DNA from: Nyssa sinensis | Taxonomy: Eukaryota > Streptophyta > Magnoliopsida > Cornales > Nyssaceae | Assembly (NCBI GenBank): GCA_008638375.1 | Contig: CM018051.1 | Span: 39,331,177-39,395,176, forward strand | DNA length: 64,000 bases | Reading direction: 5' to 3' | In this document: piece by piece, positions 1-11,758 of the stretch | Numbering within the stretch: the stretch's first letter is position 1 | Layout of the letters: the number at the start of each line of letters is the position of its first letter | Translations under genes and position numbers: made by a program | Notes under the pieces: generated by a model | Seen by the model: only the letters and a program-made list of their open reading frames with translations | Databases searched by the model: none | Told to the model about the DNA's origin: nothing

Positions 1-934
1 GTTTGTAATTTTTGAAAGCTCTGGGTCAAGGTTTAATTTCTAAAAAGTCTAGGGGAAATCCTGTAATTTTTGAAAACCCTTATCCCATATTCGGATAACC
101 AAATAGGGATCATACCAGAACAGGGATAGGATATCCCTGTTCCTATTTCAATTTAAATTTTTAATTTCTTAAGTCCGTAACCAAACAGACCCAATTTGTT
201 TTTAATTTAAAACCTTAGACCGACACGTGGCAGGGGCGGACTGCCAGAACCCGACCCGAACCCGTACCAGACCCGGACCCGGACCCGGACCCGGACCCGA
301 ACAGTCCCCCTTCTTCCCCGATTTCCCGGTGAGCCTCCGGTAGGGTTCCGGCGCCTTCTCCAGCGCCGGCGAGATTTTTCCGGTGACTTTTCAAGGTTTT
401 AAAAATGCCGTTCTCTAGAGTTTTTCATGTAGATTTAATTCCTAAGGTTGGTTTAGCATCTTAGCCACTAGATCTTCATGAAATAGGGCTCAAAGGTCCA
501 TGGCCGAATCTCCGGCCAACTGTAAATTTTTGATTTCCTGCTTATTTCCCTACAATTTTTCATTCTTTCTTTTTCATTTAGTTTTCTGCACTTCGTAGGA
601 TTATTTCTAGGTCACTTAAACATGGTTTCTCACATAAAATATCAAGAATCTGATTATTCTCCAAAACCTGTAACTCCATTTTTCTTACTGGTTTCTCAAC
701 CATTTTACATGGTTCTTTTTGCATTATTTTTCTACTTTCATGCTTGTTCAACCCCTCTATTTTAAACTAAACAAAATACGCTTTAAAAGGTAAAACAGAA
801 ATGACCCACTTACATATAATTTCTGTTTTTCTCTTTGTCGGTTGCTTCCTCTCTCCTTCTGTTCCTCTTGATCCACTTCTGCTTCTTCCCACTTCAATCC
901 TTTCCCTCTATTTTTCCTCTTTAACTCACGGATG

Positions 935-972
<38 letters not shown>

Positions 973-1416
973 GATATCACAAACCGCCTCTTTCTCTCTC
1001 TATTTTTTCTCTCTATTCCTCTCCACTTGCAGCCTTCCTTGACTTTTCTTCCCTGTTCAGCCACCCTAATTTCCCTTACAAGGCAGCTTTGCATTAAATG
1101 CAAAGCTGCCCTACACCTTACACCTATATACCCACACCTTAGACACACACTGTTACACGACACCACACACACACACGGTCTGTCATACACACCCAGTGCA
1201 CACCTGCACTGATTTATATATATATATATATACATATAATCATACACACATACATGTATCACACACATGTATAATACTCACACATCCTACACACACATAT
1301 ATATATATATACACATAATCTTATACACATTACATTCACACAATAACAATAATAATAATAATAACAATAAATAACCAAGAAAATTTATTTAAAAAAAAAA
1401 AATTTCGGTTATTACA
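1..1416 (-). repeat. E1 3' LTR, partial
   Basis: It matches 6805-8210 along its whole length with scattered substitutions and small indels. It ends with ..TTATTACA, directly followed by the polypurine tract. It contains (CA)n and (TA)n tracts at about 930-972 and 1150-1310, a 29-bp palindrome at 1082-1110, a CCCGGA hexamer array at about 258-300 and a G-box (GACACGTGGC) at 222-231. Several short reading frames here are low-complexity LTR sequence, not genes. Confidence 0.9.
1082..1110. other. 29-bp perfect palindrome in E1 3' LTR
   Basis: Arms GGCAGCTTTGCATT and AATGCAAAGCTGCC flank a single A. An identical copy lies at 7865-7893 in the 5' LTR. Confidence 0.9.
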
Positions 1417-1431
1417 TCCTTCCCTCCTTAC
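1417..1431 (-). other. E1 polypurine tract
   Basis: On the minus strand this is a purine run with one T (GTAAGGAGGGAAGGA) directly before the LTR start TGTAATAACC. This is the position and composition of the plus-strand DNA primer in Ty3/gypsy elements. Confidence 0.85.
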
Positions 1432-1465
1432 AGAAATTTCGTCCCGAAATTTAAAATAAAATACA

Positions 1466-1890
1466 TCAAGGATCAAATAACTCGAGATATCTAGTACGGA
1501 CCTCAACCTCACGCTCTCAAGTAGCCTCCTCAACCCCATGATGGTTCCAACGAACCTTGACCAAAGGGATGGTCCTGTCTCGCAAAACCTGGTCCCTCGA
1601 GTCCAATATCTCCACGGGCCTCTGGTCATAAGAAGCGTCCCCCTCTAACTGAAGATCTACCCAATCTAACACGTGGGAGGGGTCAGGATGGTACGTTCCC
1701 AACATCGACACATGAAAAACATCATAAACTCCAGATAGCTGCGGTGGTAATACCAGCTTATAAGCCACCTCACCAACTCTCCCAAAAATCTCAAAGGGGC
1801 CTGTAAATCGTGGCTACAGCTTCCCACCGCGCCCAAATCTCCTCAAACCTCGTTTGGGAGATACCTTGAGGAACACATGGTCCCCCCCAC
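1466..1890 (-). pseudogene. E1 integrase C-terminus with chromodomain-like tail, remnant
   Basis: The translated minus strand carries the usual end of a Tekay/Del integrase. First comes a GPFEIFGRVGEVAYKL segment, then LPPQLSGVYDVFHVSML, then a chromodomain-like tail with PVEILDSRDQVLR, TIPLVKVRW and EEAT, and it finishes near YLELFDP. In the family this region follows the catalytic core and helps target insertion. Two in-frame stops are visible: one just before PRFTGPF, and one where the conserved Trp of EEATWE is expected (TGA). The zinc-binding and catalytic DDE parts are absent. It lies directly upstream of the PPT, as expected. It is a dead fragment. Confidence 0.85.
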
Positions 1891-3150
1891 CTCAAATTAA
1901 TCCATGAAATCACCTAGTGATTTATCCCAATGGCATAAATACACATCATCTGTACCACAATGTAATCTATCATCCAATATTTTCTAAGTACCCTAATTAC
2001 CCACAAGATATCAACAGTACAGTCTAAAAGTAAAGCTATCATCTCTCACCTTAGTCTATGTATAACTGAGACTAAGTGTCATGTACTGATGAGGACTAGC
2101 CTATCCATTTCATGTACGCGTATGTCGACTGGGTATGCAAATGTAGACAGTGTAGTTTATGTACTCTAATCATGAAGTTTAAGTCAATATACCAAGGTTC
2201 AGAAGAATAAAACATTAGTGAAGCTCTTCACCAATTTCCTTTACGAACATACATCAATTTTCACACACATGTATCAACGCACACATATAAATACGTTTAA
2301 GCATTCTCTTATACATGCATTAATAATAACCAGTCTGTATATATAAAAAAAAAATCATAATTCGCAGTACTATAACGATCACTAAACTAGCATGCTTATA
2401 TAGAGTAAACATACAACATTCAATAGCTAACACGTAGCCTACCACATCAGCACCCAGTATTAAAATTTCATTCCAGGAATACACATATACATAAATAAGC
2501 ACATAATCCGTTGTACAGGTAACCAGGAATATTCCCAACCTTACGGATATTCAGGCTCATAGCCTATCTCACAGACAACAAGCACACAGTCTACTATTTA
2601 ACCTCATTCGTTATACTGTATAAAGGCAAGCATTAAATCTTAGATCATCAATAACCAAGCATACCACACATTGTATAATTTCACAAACTAAGGTAACAAG
2701 CGCTCATCTGATCATGTAATCTAAACCAACCCAATTCAACTTAAAGTCTAACCCCTCCTAACTCACAATAAAGTCAACCTTAAAAGGATCTACGGATACC
2801 CCATGAAATAAAGAAAACATTTCTCTCAGGAGTACACACTGTCTCTCTTCCCTTGTAGCAGCCTATACTCGTCTAAAGTGTAAATAACCGATCTATCTCC
2901 AACATAATACCAATACTAGACGCATCAAATAAGATGAAGAATCCAAATAAGGCATGCGGTCAGCTACCTCTATCGAGTAATCTCTACAGATTCTCGTCAG
3001 CATCACTCTACCCCTAACGTCATGTCAACATAGTAAATATGAATGAATGAGATGCACTATGGTCTATCAATATGCTAGTCTATAAACTAAACACAAAAAA
3101 ATGTACCTCAAGGCTCTGAAGGTCCAAAAGATTAGGTGACTCTAGGCTGG
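1891..3150. other. E1 interior without recognisable coding sequence
   Basis: These 1.26 kb lie where protease, RT, RNase H and the integrase core would be. I see only AT-rich sequence with short frames full of stops. It is either heavily decayed interior or filler taken up by a non-autonomous derivative. Confidence 0.6.
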
Positions 3151-4026
3151 CTACTGCATAACGCCACTCTGAGTAGTCTGGTCTTGCCTACCACCCCTCT
3201 GACTGAGAGTCTTGACACTCAGTGCTGTAGGTGCATGCTGAAAATACGGTGCCGGAGGTCCCTGACCCAATAGTGGCCGTGGCAGAGGCACTTGGGTATA
3301 CGGATAGTAATGTGGCTCCTCAAAGTCCTGGGAAATCGGCCTCCGAGGACAATTAGCCATAACATGGCCAGCCTGGTGGCATACAAAACAAAGTCGTGGA
3401 GTCCCCCATCCTTGACTCTGTACTGGTGATGGAAATGACTCCTGATTAGACTCGATCCTCTGTCTCAAGCTAAGGTCCCTCAAAGGACAAGTGACCAGCT
3501 TGTGGCCAGGCTGTCTACAATAGAAACAAATAATGGTCCCCTAGGATGTAGTTGTGGATATGGATGTGGAAGAAGCACCAGTCCGGAACCTCTTCAATGG
3601 TCTCCTACCAGTGCGAGTCTGGGCGGGTATAGATATCTGTGCAGAAGAAGCACGAGCTCGAGACCTCTTCGATGGTCTCTTACCAGTGTATATCGGGGTA
3701 GACCTAGGGATCTGTGCTGGAGTTGCCCCGCTCTAGGTCTGGGGCTCTCTAACTCCTCTAAGCCCAGCCAACTCTCTCTCAGCCCTGATAGCTCTCGTCA
3801 CTACCTCCTGTATAGTGTGAAGGCATTCCTGCATAATAATTGCTATGTCCCTAGAACCACTAGTCTGCCCTACCTCCACTGGAGCAGGTGTAAAAGTGAC
3901 GGCCTCCTCAACTGCACCATCTGCAGAAGCAGCAGCTCGGGGCCAACTATGCCACGGTGGTGCAGTGGTCCTAGGCTCATCGTGTCTAGGTGGTATAAGT
4001 CTGGGAGTAGCTTGTCTCAGTGGCAT
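3151..4026 (-). pseudogene. E1 gag remnant: N-terminus plus two CCHC zinc knuckles, capsid region absent
   Basis: The reading frame starts at ATG 4026-4024 and stays in one frame to 3151, broken only by TAG at 3733-3735 and TAG at 3541-3543. The first ~97 residues are Pro/Arg-rich and then helical (ECLHTIQEVVTRAIRAEREL). There follows a basic segment from a roughly 75-bp tandem duplication (about 3575-3735). Two CX2CX4HX4C knuckles come next: CFYCRQPGHKLVTC (near 3490-3533) and CFVCHQAGHVMANC (near 3351-3394). A normal Tekay/Del gag has a Retrotrans_gag capsid domain of about 100 residues between these parts; none is present. The protein would bind RNA but could not build a capsid. The stops make it non-functional now. 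Confidence 0.8.
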
Positions 4027-5179
4027 GTCTACAAGTTCAAAGAAAAGAAAAATTAATACCCTATTTATTTATTTTTTTCATTAGACACGTGTGTTAAAAG
4101 AACATTAAGTAGGTACTTGTCAACACTTCACCATTCCGAAGTAACAACCACAATAAGTCATGACACACTTGCCTAATCAATACCTACATAACTAATGTCA
4201 ATCATCACCACCTGTTGGTTACACTAAACAATTTACACCGAGTCCTAACATAGCCCTCTATTAAGAAGGATTTTATCTAAACAATGTAATACACGCATAC
4301 TTAAATCTTGCTAGTGTTCACTTAACTTACAAATGTTCAACTCCCAGTGAATACTATCCAAAACAATACATCTCTCCACAACCAGGGTTCAACATAAGAA
4401 CATCTTTAAAAAATCTAAAGATAAACACTCTAAGTATCCCTCTATACACAAAAGCTCCACAAGTCCAAATCCTTATTCTAGCATTTTAAAGTTTGATGTG
4501 TCTTTTATTCTCTCTTACTTTTATAGCTAGGTGATAACCTTTCATGGATCACAGCTCATTTTATTACTGGCTGATGGAGTGCCACCCATCAACTGTAACT
4601 CAAAACCTGAGACCAATCCAGTCTGTATAAATATCATAGTCATAGTACTATACTCCCTGAAAATTGGTTACTAACCTAGCACACTCATACGGAATCCACA
4701 AACAACGGTCAACCAGGTAAACAACCAGGTTCACAACCTGTCTCCTAAGTAACTAGGCATAATGTCTACCGCGTAGATAACTAAGTGTACAGCCTATACC
4801 TCAACAAACTAGGCACACCGTCTATCCCATAAAATATACAGCCTACTACATAGACCTGAGTTTCTAACCTTAGTCATGTTCTTGTCAACGACTAGCATTT
4901 AACAGGCGGTACATGTCACACGTCATAATATATACTTAACAATTTTCTCACACTTTATACATGTCATGCATCTTACTGCATTAAATCACATAATCATACG
5001 CGCAACATAGCATCTAGTAACATGTGATCACAACAATCATGCTTCAAATGCACATATAATCACATAACACATAAGGCCCTATCACATGCTGCTAAAGGTT
5101 TCACACTAAGTCTCATTCTTTTCTCTAGGGTCTCATGGTGTTAAACAACACCCCACAGTCTCTAGGTATTCGAACCTAT
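4027..5179 (-). other. E1 5' leader, non-coding
   Basis: This is 1.15 kb between the PBS and the gag start (minus orientation), AT-rich and without a coherent frame. A long leader is usual in this group and would carry packaging and dimerisation signals; none can be named from sequence. Confidence 0.6.
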
Positions 5180-5191
5180 GCTCTGATACCA
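5180..5191 (-). other. E1 primer-binding site (tRNA-Met type)
   Basis: The minus strand reads TGGTATCAGAGC, a perfect match to the 3' end of initiator tRNA-Met, three bases inside the LTR end at 5195. It fixes the element's orientation. Confidence 0.93.
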
Positions 5192-5194
5192 CGT

Positions 5195-7721
5195 TGTCAC
5201 GTCCCGAATTTCTACGAACTCGAGGCGCGACTAACGAGACAGAAAATAAAATAAAAAAAAGGACAATTGTAAATAAATCCACTAAACAAGCATCCATTCC
5301 CATCAATACATAGAATAATATAAAGTACATCTCACAACTGCATTGTTCATGGTCATTCGGGCTTAAGCCCTTACAGTACAAAGCACAAGTCCCATGGACC
5401 AAAAATATATCACATGCTTCACCCCATCAGGATAGCACAGAGTCTCAAGTGGCTGGAGGATCCTCATCTGAAAAATGTTGCCCACGAATGGGTCAGCTCA
5501 ACTGCTGGTATGATGAAATGCTAATGCAAGAAATAAAGCTAAGGCGTGGCATGTGCAAAGTGTACATTTATATCTAAATGACATTCAAAGCATCGCAGTA
5601 ATATATATGAATGGTATGCGTGACGCACCCATGCACAACTCTATGCCACAACCCATGTCTCGCTTACGGGTACTCCCCGATGGCACGGAGTACCAATACA
5701 ATGGCCAATTTTGGGTTTTTCACCACAGGATCTACACCTTCATAATGCAAAGCACCACGTGCTTACCCACGCCATGTTCTCAAAGAATTCGTCGTATGCC
5801 AATATGCCAATGCAATCTCAATGAAACATGGTTTCCACAAAATAGCATGCTCGAGACAATAATACATAAATCACCAGCTGATTCCACATGCAAGCATATC
5901 TCATATAATCAACTTAAACACATGTCATGATTCACATTCATCATTCACTAAATTTTCATAAAGTACAAGTAACATGTAAGCATGTGAACAACCAACTCTA
6001 AATCATCAAGTAAGCACATTCCACATAAACACATAAGTCATTTCAGTCATTCACAGAACATTCCTAACTTAACTTCATTTCTAACATTAGCAAAACACCA
6101 TACCTGTCAGGTAGTCTCAACCCTAGAAGATCGTGTACGACACGTAACTGAACTGGTCAATGAAAATGTAGGAGATCAGATCGCCCTCTCCTGTCCTGTC
6201 AGTGTCCCTAAAAGCATAAATTACAACTCAGTCTATTGTCATTTGAATTTATGCTATTCATCAAATTTTTATGTCTTTTAATTCATACGTTTCTTTTCTG
6301 CTAAATTAAACTCTGCCATTAAGTCTAGGATGTCGAAGAAAATAAGTTTAGGTTCTCGTAGAACTCAATTCGGACATCTGGGTTCAAAAGGGCAAAACAG
6401 TCATTTTGCACTTTTCACGGGTCCTTACATTTCGTGACCTCTTTTCACAAATTGGACTCCACGGTTGAGTCCAGAATGTTCGAGATAATAAAGTTTCACT
6501 ATTGGTTTACTTAATTCGGAGTTCGTTTGACTGTACTTCAATTCAGGGGCATTTTGGTAATTTTTAAAGGTCACTACGGTTCTTTTATTTTTTGGGACCC
6601 CGTCTCGTAAAACGGACCTCACGATTGGTCTTAGAAGGGTCGAGATAGTCAAAATACACTAATGACTTGTCCCATTTGGACTCCGGATTATTTTAGCATA
6701 TTTAAATAATTAAATTAATTAATTAATTAATTAATTTAATTATTATTTTATTAATATTTAATTCATGAGGGTCAAACTATAATAACCAACAGTTGGGGGG
6801 GTCAGTTTGTAATTTTCGAAAGTTCTGGGTCAAGGTTTAATTTCTAAAAAGTCCAAGGGCAATCTTGTAATTTTTGAAAACCCTTATCCCATATTCGGAT
6901 AACCAAACAGGGATCATACCAGAACAGGGATATCCCTGTTCCTATTTCAATTTAAATTTTTAATTTCTTAAGTCTGTAACCAAACAGACCCAATTTTTTT
7001 TTAATTTAAAACCTTAGACCGACACGTGGCAGAGGCGGACTGCCCGAACCCGACCCGAACCCGTACTGGACCCGGACCCGGACCCGAACAGTCCCCCTTC
7101 TTCCCCGACTTCCCGGTGAGCCTCCGGTAGGGTTCCGGCGCCTTCTCCGGCGCCAGCGAGATTTTTCCGGCGACTTTTCAAGGTTTTAAAAATGCCATTC
7201 TCTAGAGTTTTTCATGTAGATTTAATTCCTAAGGTCGGTTTAGCATCTTAGCCACTAGATCTTCACGAAATAGGGCTCAAAGGTCTATGGCCGAATCTCC
7301 GGCCAACTGTAAATTTCTGATTTCCTGCTTATTTCCCTACTGTTTTTCATTCTTTCTTTTTCATTTACTTTTCTGCACTTTGTAGGATTATTTCTAGGTC
7401 ACTTAAACATGGTTTCTCACATAAAATATCAAGAATTTGATTATTCTCCAAAACCTGTAACTCCATTTTTCTTACTGGTTTCTCAACCATCTTACATGGT
7501 TCTTTTTGCATTATTTTTCTACTTTCATGCTTGTTCAACCCCTCTATTTTAAACTAAACAAAATATGCTTTAAAAGGTAAAACAGAAATGACCCACTTAC
7601 CTATAATTTCTATTTTTCTCTTTGTGGGTTGCTTCCTTTCTCCTTCTGTTCCTCTTGATCCACTTCTGCTTCTTCCCACTTCAATCATTTCCCTCTGTTT
7701 TTCCTCTTTAACGCACGGATG

Positions 7722-7755
<34 letters not shown>

Positions 7756-8210
7756 GATATCACAAACCACCTCTTTCTCTCTCTATTTTCTCTCTCTATT
7801 CCTCTCCACTTGCAGCCTTCCTTGACTTTTCTTCCCTGTTCAGCCACCCTGATTTCCCTTACAAGGCAGCTTTGCATTAAATGCAAAGCTGCCCTACACC
7901 TTACACCTATATACCCACTCATATACACACACCTTAGGCACACACTGTTACACGATACCACACACACACACGGTCTGTCATACACACCCAGTGCACACCT
8001 GCACTGATTTATATATATATATATACATATAATCATACACACATACATGTATCACACACATGTATAATACTCACACATCCTACACATATATATATACACA
8101 TAATCTTATACACATTACATTCACACAATAGCAATAATAATAATAATAATAATAACAATAAATAACCAAGAAAATTTATTTAAAAAAAAAAATTTTTTCC
8201 GGTTATTACA
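5195..8210 (-). repeat. E1 5' LTR (3016 bp)
   Basis: On the plus strand it runs from TGTCACGTCCC at 5195 to ..GGTTATTACA at 8210, giving TG..CA termini. Its last 1.4 kb match 1-1416. Inside are a GACACGTGGC G-box (7021-7030), a palindromic GGCAAAACAG..CATTTTGC box (6390-6409), a 29-bp palindrome (7865-7893) and (CA)n/(TA)n tracts near 7720-7755 and 7990-8100. A block at 5452-5535 is shared with the LTR-A family. Confidence 0.9.
7865..7893. other. 29-bp perfect palindrome in E1 5' LTR
   Basis: It is identical to 1082-1110. It has survived unchanged in both LTRs although surrounding bases differ. Confidence 0.9.
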
Positions 8211-8641
8211 GGACAAGACCTGTAACACTTGTAATGAATACAAGGTTTTCAGGGGTCTGTACATTGATAAAATGGAGCAGACCTATAACACTTGTAATAA
8301 ATACAAGATTTTTAGGGGTCTGTACATTGGAAAAATGGACCAAACTTATAGCACTTGTAATGAACACAAGGGTTTTAGGGATCTGTTCATTAATAAAATA
8401 GACCAGACCCGTAACACTTGTAATGAATACAAGGTTTTTAGGGGTTTGTACATTGATAAAGTGGATTAAACCTATAACACTTGTAATGAATACAAGGTTT
8501 TTTGGAGTCTGTATATTGATAAAATGGACCAGACTTGTAAAACTTGTAATGAATACAAGATTTTAGGGGTCAGTACATTGGGTAAATAGACCAGACCTGT
8601 AGCACTTATAATGGACACAAGGCCTTTAGGAGTTTGTACAT
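8211..8641. repeat. 63-bp tandem array, seven units, in the 3' region of Tat element E2
   Basis: Seven units each start with a form of GACCAGACCTGTAACACTTG and end with TACATTGATAAAATG. Period is 63 bp (one unit 62). Units differ by several substitutions. Because 63 is divisible by three, a spurious 65-codon frame stays open across it. It lies just past the integrase stop of E2 (minus orientation); Tat/Ogre-group elements commonly carry tandem repeats in this untranslated region. E1 is inserted at the left edge, so the array may continue outside the window. Confidence 0.9.
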
Positions 8642-8675
8642 TGATAAAAAGCTTTAAAGTAAATCAATAGCAGTA

Positions 8676-9950
8676 TTATCGATAATACTTGCGTAAGTGT
8701 TCGATGTTTCAAGGCTTGGGTACAGACTTTCCAGTTAAATTTTTTAACCAATAAGTTGTAGGTTTGAGAATCTTGGTTGCTTTGTAAGGCCCTTCCCAAT
8801 TAGGGGAGAGTTTTCCCATGTTGGGATCTTTAGAGTTTGGGAGCACTCTTCTCTGGACAAGATATCTGAGCTGGAAATTAATGGGTTTTAAACCCTGGTT
8901 GAAACATTTAGCCATTCTCTATCGGTAGGCTTCAGTCTTGATCTGAGCTTTCTCGCACCTTTCTTCCAGAAGGTCTAGATTTTCTACAAGCTGTTTGCCA
9001 TTGTTCTCTTGGTCAAAGGGATCTGTTTTAAGGGTTGGCATGCCAATTTCAACAGGAATGATTGCCTCAGTTCCATAGGCTAGTGAGAATGATGTCTCGG
9101 TAGTTGAATTTCTTTTAGTAGTGCAGTAGGCCTAGAACACCCCAGAGAGCTCTTCGACGGATCTTCCTTTGGCTTTGTCTAACTTTCTTTTTATGGCCTC
9201 AAGAATAGTACGGTTGGTGACATCAGCCTGCCCATTAGCTTGAGGATGTCCCGGAGAGGAGAAATAGTGACGGATGTGTAAGTCTTTATAGAACTTTCCA
9301 AATACCTTTCTGATAAACTATGTCCCATTGTTAGAAATAATGGCTCAGGGTATACCGAACCTACACACAATATTTTTTCAAGTGAAGTTCTTTATACTTC
9401 AACCTCTATGATGTGGGTCAGTGGTTCAGTCTCTACCCATTAAAGAAGTAGTCAATGATGACTAGTTGGAATTTCCTATTCTGAAGGGCTTTTGGCAGTG
9501 GTCGTATGATGTCCATTCTCTATTGGGTAAAGGGCCAAGGACTCGGAATAGGGATGAGTTCATGCTAAGGTTGGTACGGGTAAAAAGCAAAACGCTAACA
9601 TTTTTCACACTATCGAACATATTCCTTAGCTTGTTTTAGCATACTAGGCCAGTAATAGCCCTGAGTCAGTGCTCGGTGGGCTATGGTTCTTCCACTATTA
9701 TGGTTGCTACATATCCCTTCATTATCTCAGCTAGAATATAGTAGGCCTCTTCTAGAGTCATGCACCATAGAAGGGGCTGTATGTAAGACCTTCTGTAAAG
9801 TTTTTCGTTAAGGATTAAATACCGAGTTGCCTTGATTCAAATTCTCCTCGCCTACTTTTTATCCTTTGGAAGGGGTCCTTCCATTAGGAATTTGATGATC
9901 GGAGTCACCTAGTTTGGAGATTGATCTAAAATCTGAAGGGCTTGCAATAC
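8676..9950 (-). pseudogene. E2 integrase remnant
   Basis: The minus-strand translation gives HPQANGQADVTNRT (near 9195-9240), then EAIKRKLDKAKG, FSLAYGTEAIIPVEIGMP, and the C-terminal module QRRVLPNSKD, GKLSPNWEGPY and LRKYYR, ending at TAA 8676-8678. The core would be the DDE recombinase that joins element DNA to the target. The conserved Glu of GQAEVTN is Asp here (codon at 9222-9224). Several stops and frame changes break the rest, including the segment that should carry the first two catalytic acids (about 9350-9560). It is a pseudogene. Confidence 0.85.
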
Positions 9951-10091
9951 TTCAATGTTGGGTTTTGATTGACAGGATATTTTTACCATAAAATCTCTTT
10001 CTAGCTTGAGATGGGAGACCATATTTGCTAAAGCGTCTGCCCTGGAGTTCTGATTTCTTTCAATCTTCTAAATAGTGAATTTTTGGAGAGA

Positions 10092-10394
10092 TTACTTTAA
10101 GGATTCCACAAGCTCTGAATACCTAGTCATTCTGCTATCTTTGATAGAATATTCTCCCAGAACTTGACTGACCACCAGTTGAGAGTTAAAAAATGCATCA
10201 AGATCCATAGCCTTACATTCGAGAGCTAACTTTAACCTGAGGATAACTGCTTCATGCTCAGCTTCATTGATAGAGGCTCTAAATCCTAGGCTGACAGTTT
10301 TTTCGGTTATGATCCCCTCAAGGGAATGAATTATTATACCTGCTCCAAAGCCCTGGTCTATAGACGAACCATCCGTGCAACGTAGCCATCCCAA
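10092..10394 (-). pseudogene. E2 second (archaeal-type) RNase H domain
   Basis: One hundred residues are open. DGSS with the first catalytic Asp is near residue 8, NEAEHEA with the Glu is near residue 43, and SQLVVSQVLGEYSIKD follows. In Tat elements this extra RNase H lies between the RT-linked RNase H and integrase. The usual SDSQLVV motif is FNSQLVV, so the third acid is Asn (codon 10185-10187). No real start codon is expected, because the domain is part of a polyprotein. It is probably inactive. Confidence 0.85.
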
Positions 10395-10419
10395 ACTTTC
10401 TGCAGCAGTTTGAGCTTTC

Positions 10420-11758
10420 GAGTACTGGGTTCCAATGAACTCAGCTATGAAGTCTGCTAGTGCTTAGGCTTTGATAGCAGTCCGTGGAACATAGGATATG
10501 TCAAATTCTCTTAATTCCATTGACCATTTAACTAGTCATCCCTACACTTAGTTTTTGTGAGAATGTCTTTAGAGGATAGAATGCGGGGGATCACTATAAG
10601 ATGAGCTTGAAAGTATGGTCTGAACTTCCAAGGAGATATCACTAAGGCTAAAGCCATTTTTTCAATCTCAGAATACCTTGTCTTGGAGTACAGAAGTGCT
10701 TTATTGACATAAAAGATAGGACTTTGAATTCCTTTGTCCTATCTGATTAATGAAGAATTGATCGTGCTTTCCGATACGGCCAGATACATGAGTAGTTTTT
10801 CTCCTGGCATTGGTTTTGAAAGGAGATCTAGGGAGTCTAAGTATTGTTTGAGTTTTTGGAAGGCCTCTTCACATTGAGAGGTTCATTCTAGGGCCTTACT
10901 CCCCTTTAAAGCTTTAAAAAACGGGAAGCACCGATCCGTTGATTTAGAGATGAACCTATTAAATATTTTTATCCTTCTATTTAGTCCCTGAATATCTTTC
11001 TTAGTTCTAGGAAATTCTAGATTGATCAAAGCTTTGATTTGGGTAGGATCTGCCTCAATTTCTCTTTGGGAAACTACGTAACCTAGAAATTTACCCTCCG
11101 TGATTGCGAAGGTACATTTTTGATGGGTTAAGTTTCATTTTGTGCTTCTTCAAGATGTTGAGCGTCTATGATAAGTGCTGGATGTGGTCATCCTTCCGAA
11201 CACTTTTAATGAGCATATCGTCAATATAAACTTCTATTGTACCCCCAATCTAGAGGCCAAACATTCCATTTACAAGCCTCTGATACGTATCTCCAGCATT
11301 GTTCAAACCGAACGGCATCACTTTATAACAATAGAGATCTCGCTTTAATATGAAGGCTATTTTTTTTTCTGGTCTAGAAGATACATTTGGATTTAATTGT
11401 ACCTAGAGTACGCACCCATGAAACTCATGAGTTCGTGACCTGCCGCTGCATCAACGAACTGATCGATTCTAAGAAGAAGAAAACTGTCTTTGGGACAAGC
11501 TTTATTCAGGTCAGTATAGTCGACGCAAACTCTCTCTTTGTCATTCTTCTTCTTTGTGAGAACTGTATTAGCAAGCCATTTAGGGTAGAACAACACCCTT
11601 ATCATTCCACTATCAAGTAACCTCTGGACTTCTTCGTTGATGATTTTGTGACGTTCGGGAGTGAGTGTCCTCCTCTTTTGTCTTACTCGAAGATGGTCTG
11701 GATCTGTCATTAGGTTATGAGAAATAAAGTTAGGATCTATTCCCTCTATATCTCTCAT
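10420..11758 (-). pseudogene. E2 reverse transcriptase and RNase H remnant
   Basis: The RT start is open from 11758 to 11393: PNFISHNLMTDPDH, VRQKRRTLTPERHK, WLANTVLTKKK, VCVDYTDLNKACPKDSF and GHELMSFMGAYSRYN. These are diagnostic of plant Tat RTs. Further on, in other frames, MPFGLNNAGDTYQRLVN and the catalytic VYIDDM (YIDD at 11217-11228) can be read. The linked RNase H is too broken to map exactly. Stops and at least one frameshift separate the parts. The catalytic YxDD itself is intact. Confidence 0.85.

Larger units (their letters stand above)
1..8210 (-). mobile_element. E1: internally deleted Tekay/Del-like Ty3/gypsy element (left end outside window)
   Basis: Read on the minus strand the order is 5' LTR (5195-8210), tRNA-Met type PBS, long leader, gag remnant, non-coding filler, integrase C-terminus, polypurine tract and 3' LTR (1-1416, cut by the window edge). 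Bases 1-1416 align throughout with 6805-8210, which identifies the two LTRs. Protease, RT, RNase H and the integrase core are missing, so the copy cannot move by itself. It is inserted in the tandem array in the 3' region of Tat element E2. The right target flank starts GGACA; the left flank is not in the window, so the duplication cannot be tested. Lineage rests on the integrase tail and two-finger gag and is fairly secure. Confidence 0.88.

Noticed and set aside
3502..4056. Long plus-strand frame (184 codons)
   Set aside because: It is antisense to the E1 gag remnant, which has clear CCHC knuckles on the minus strand. The plus frame is a shadow rich in Ser/Arg from GC-rich gag codons.
8211..8641. 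Regular repeats that could be mistaken for a CRISPR array
   Set aside because: Units are head-to-tail without unique spacers, diverged from one another, and lie in a plant retrotransposon.
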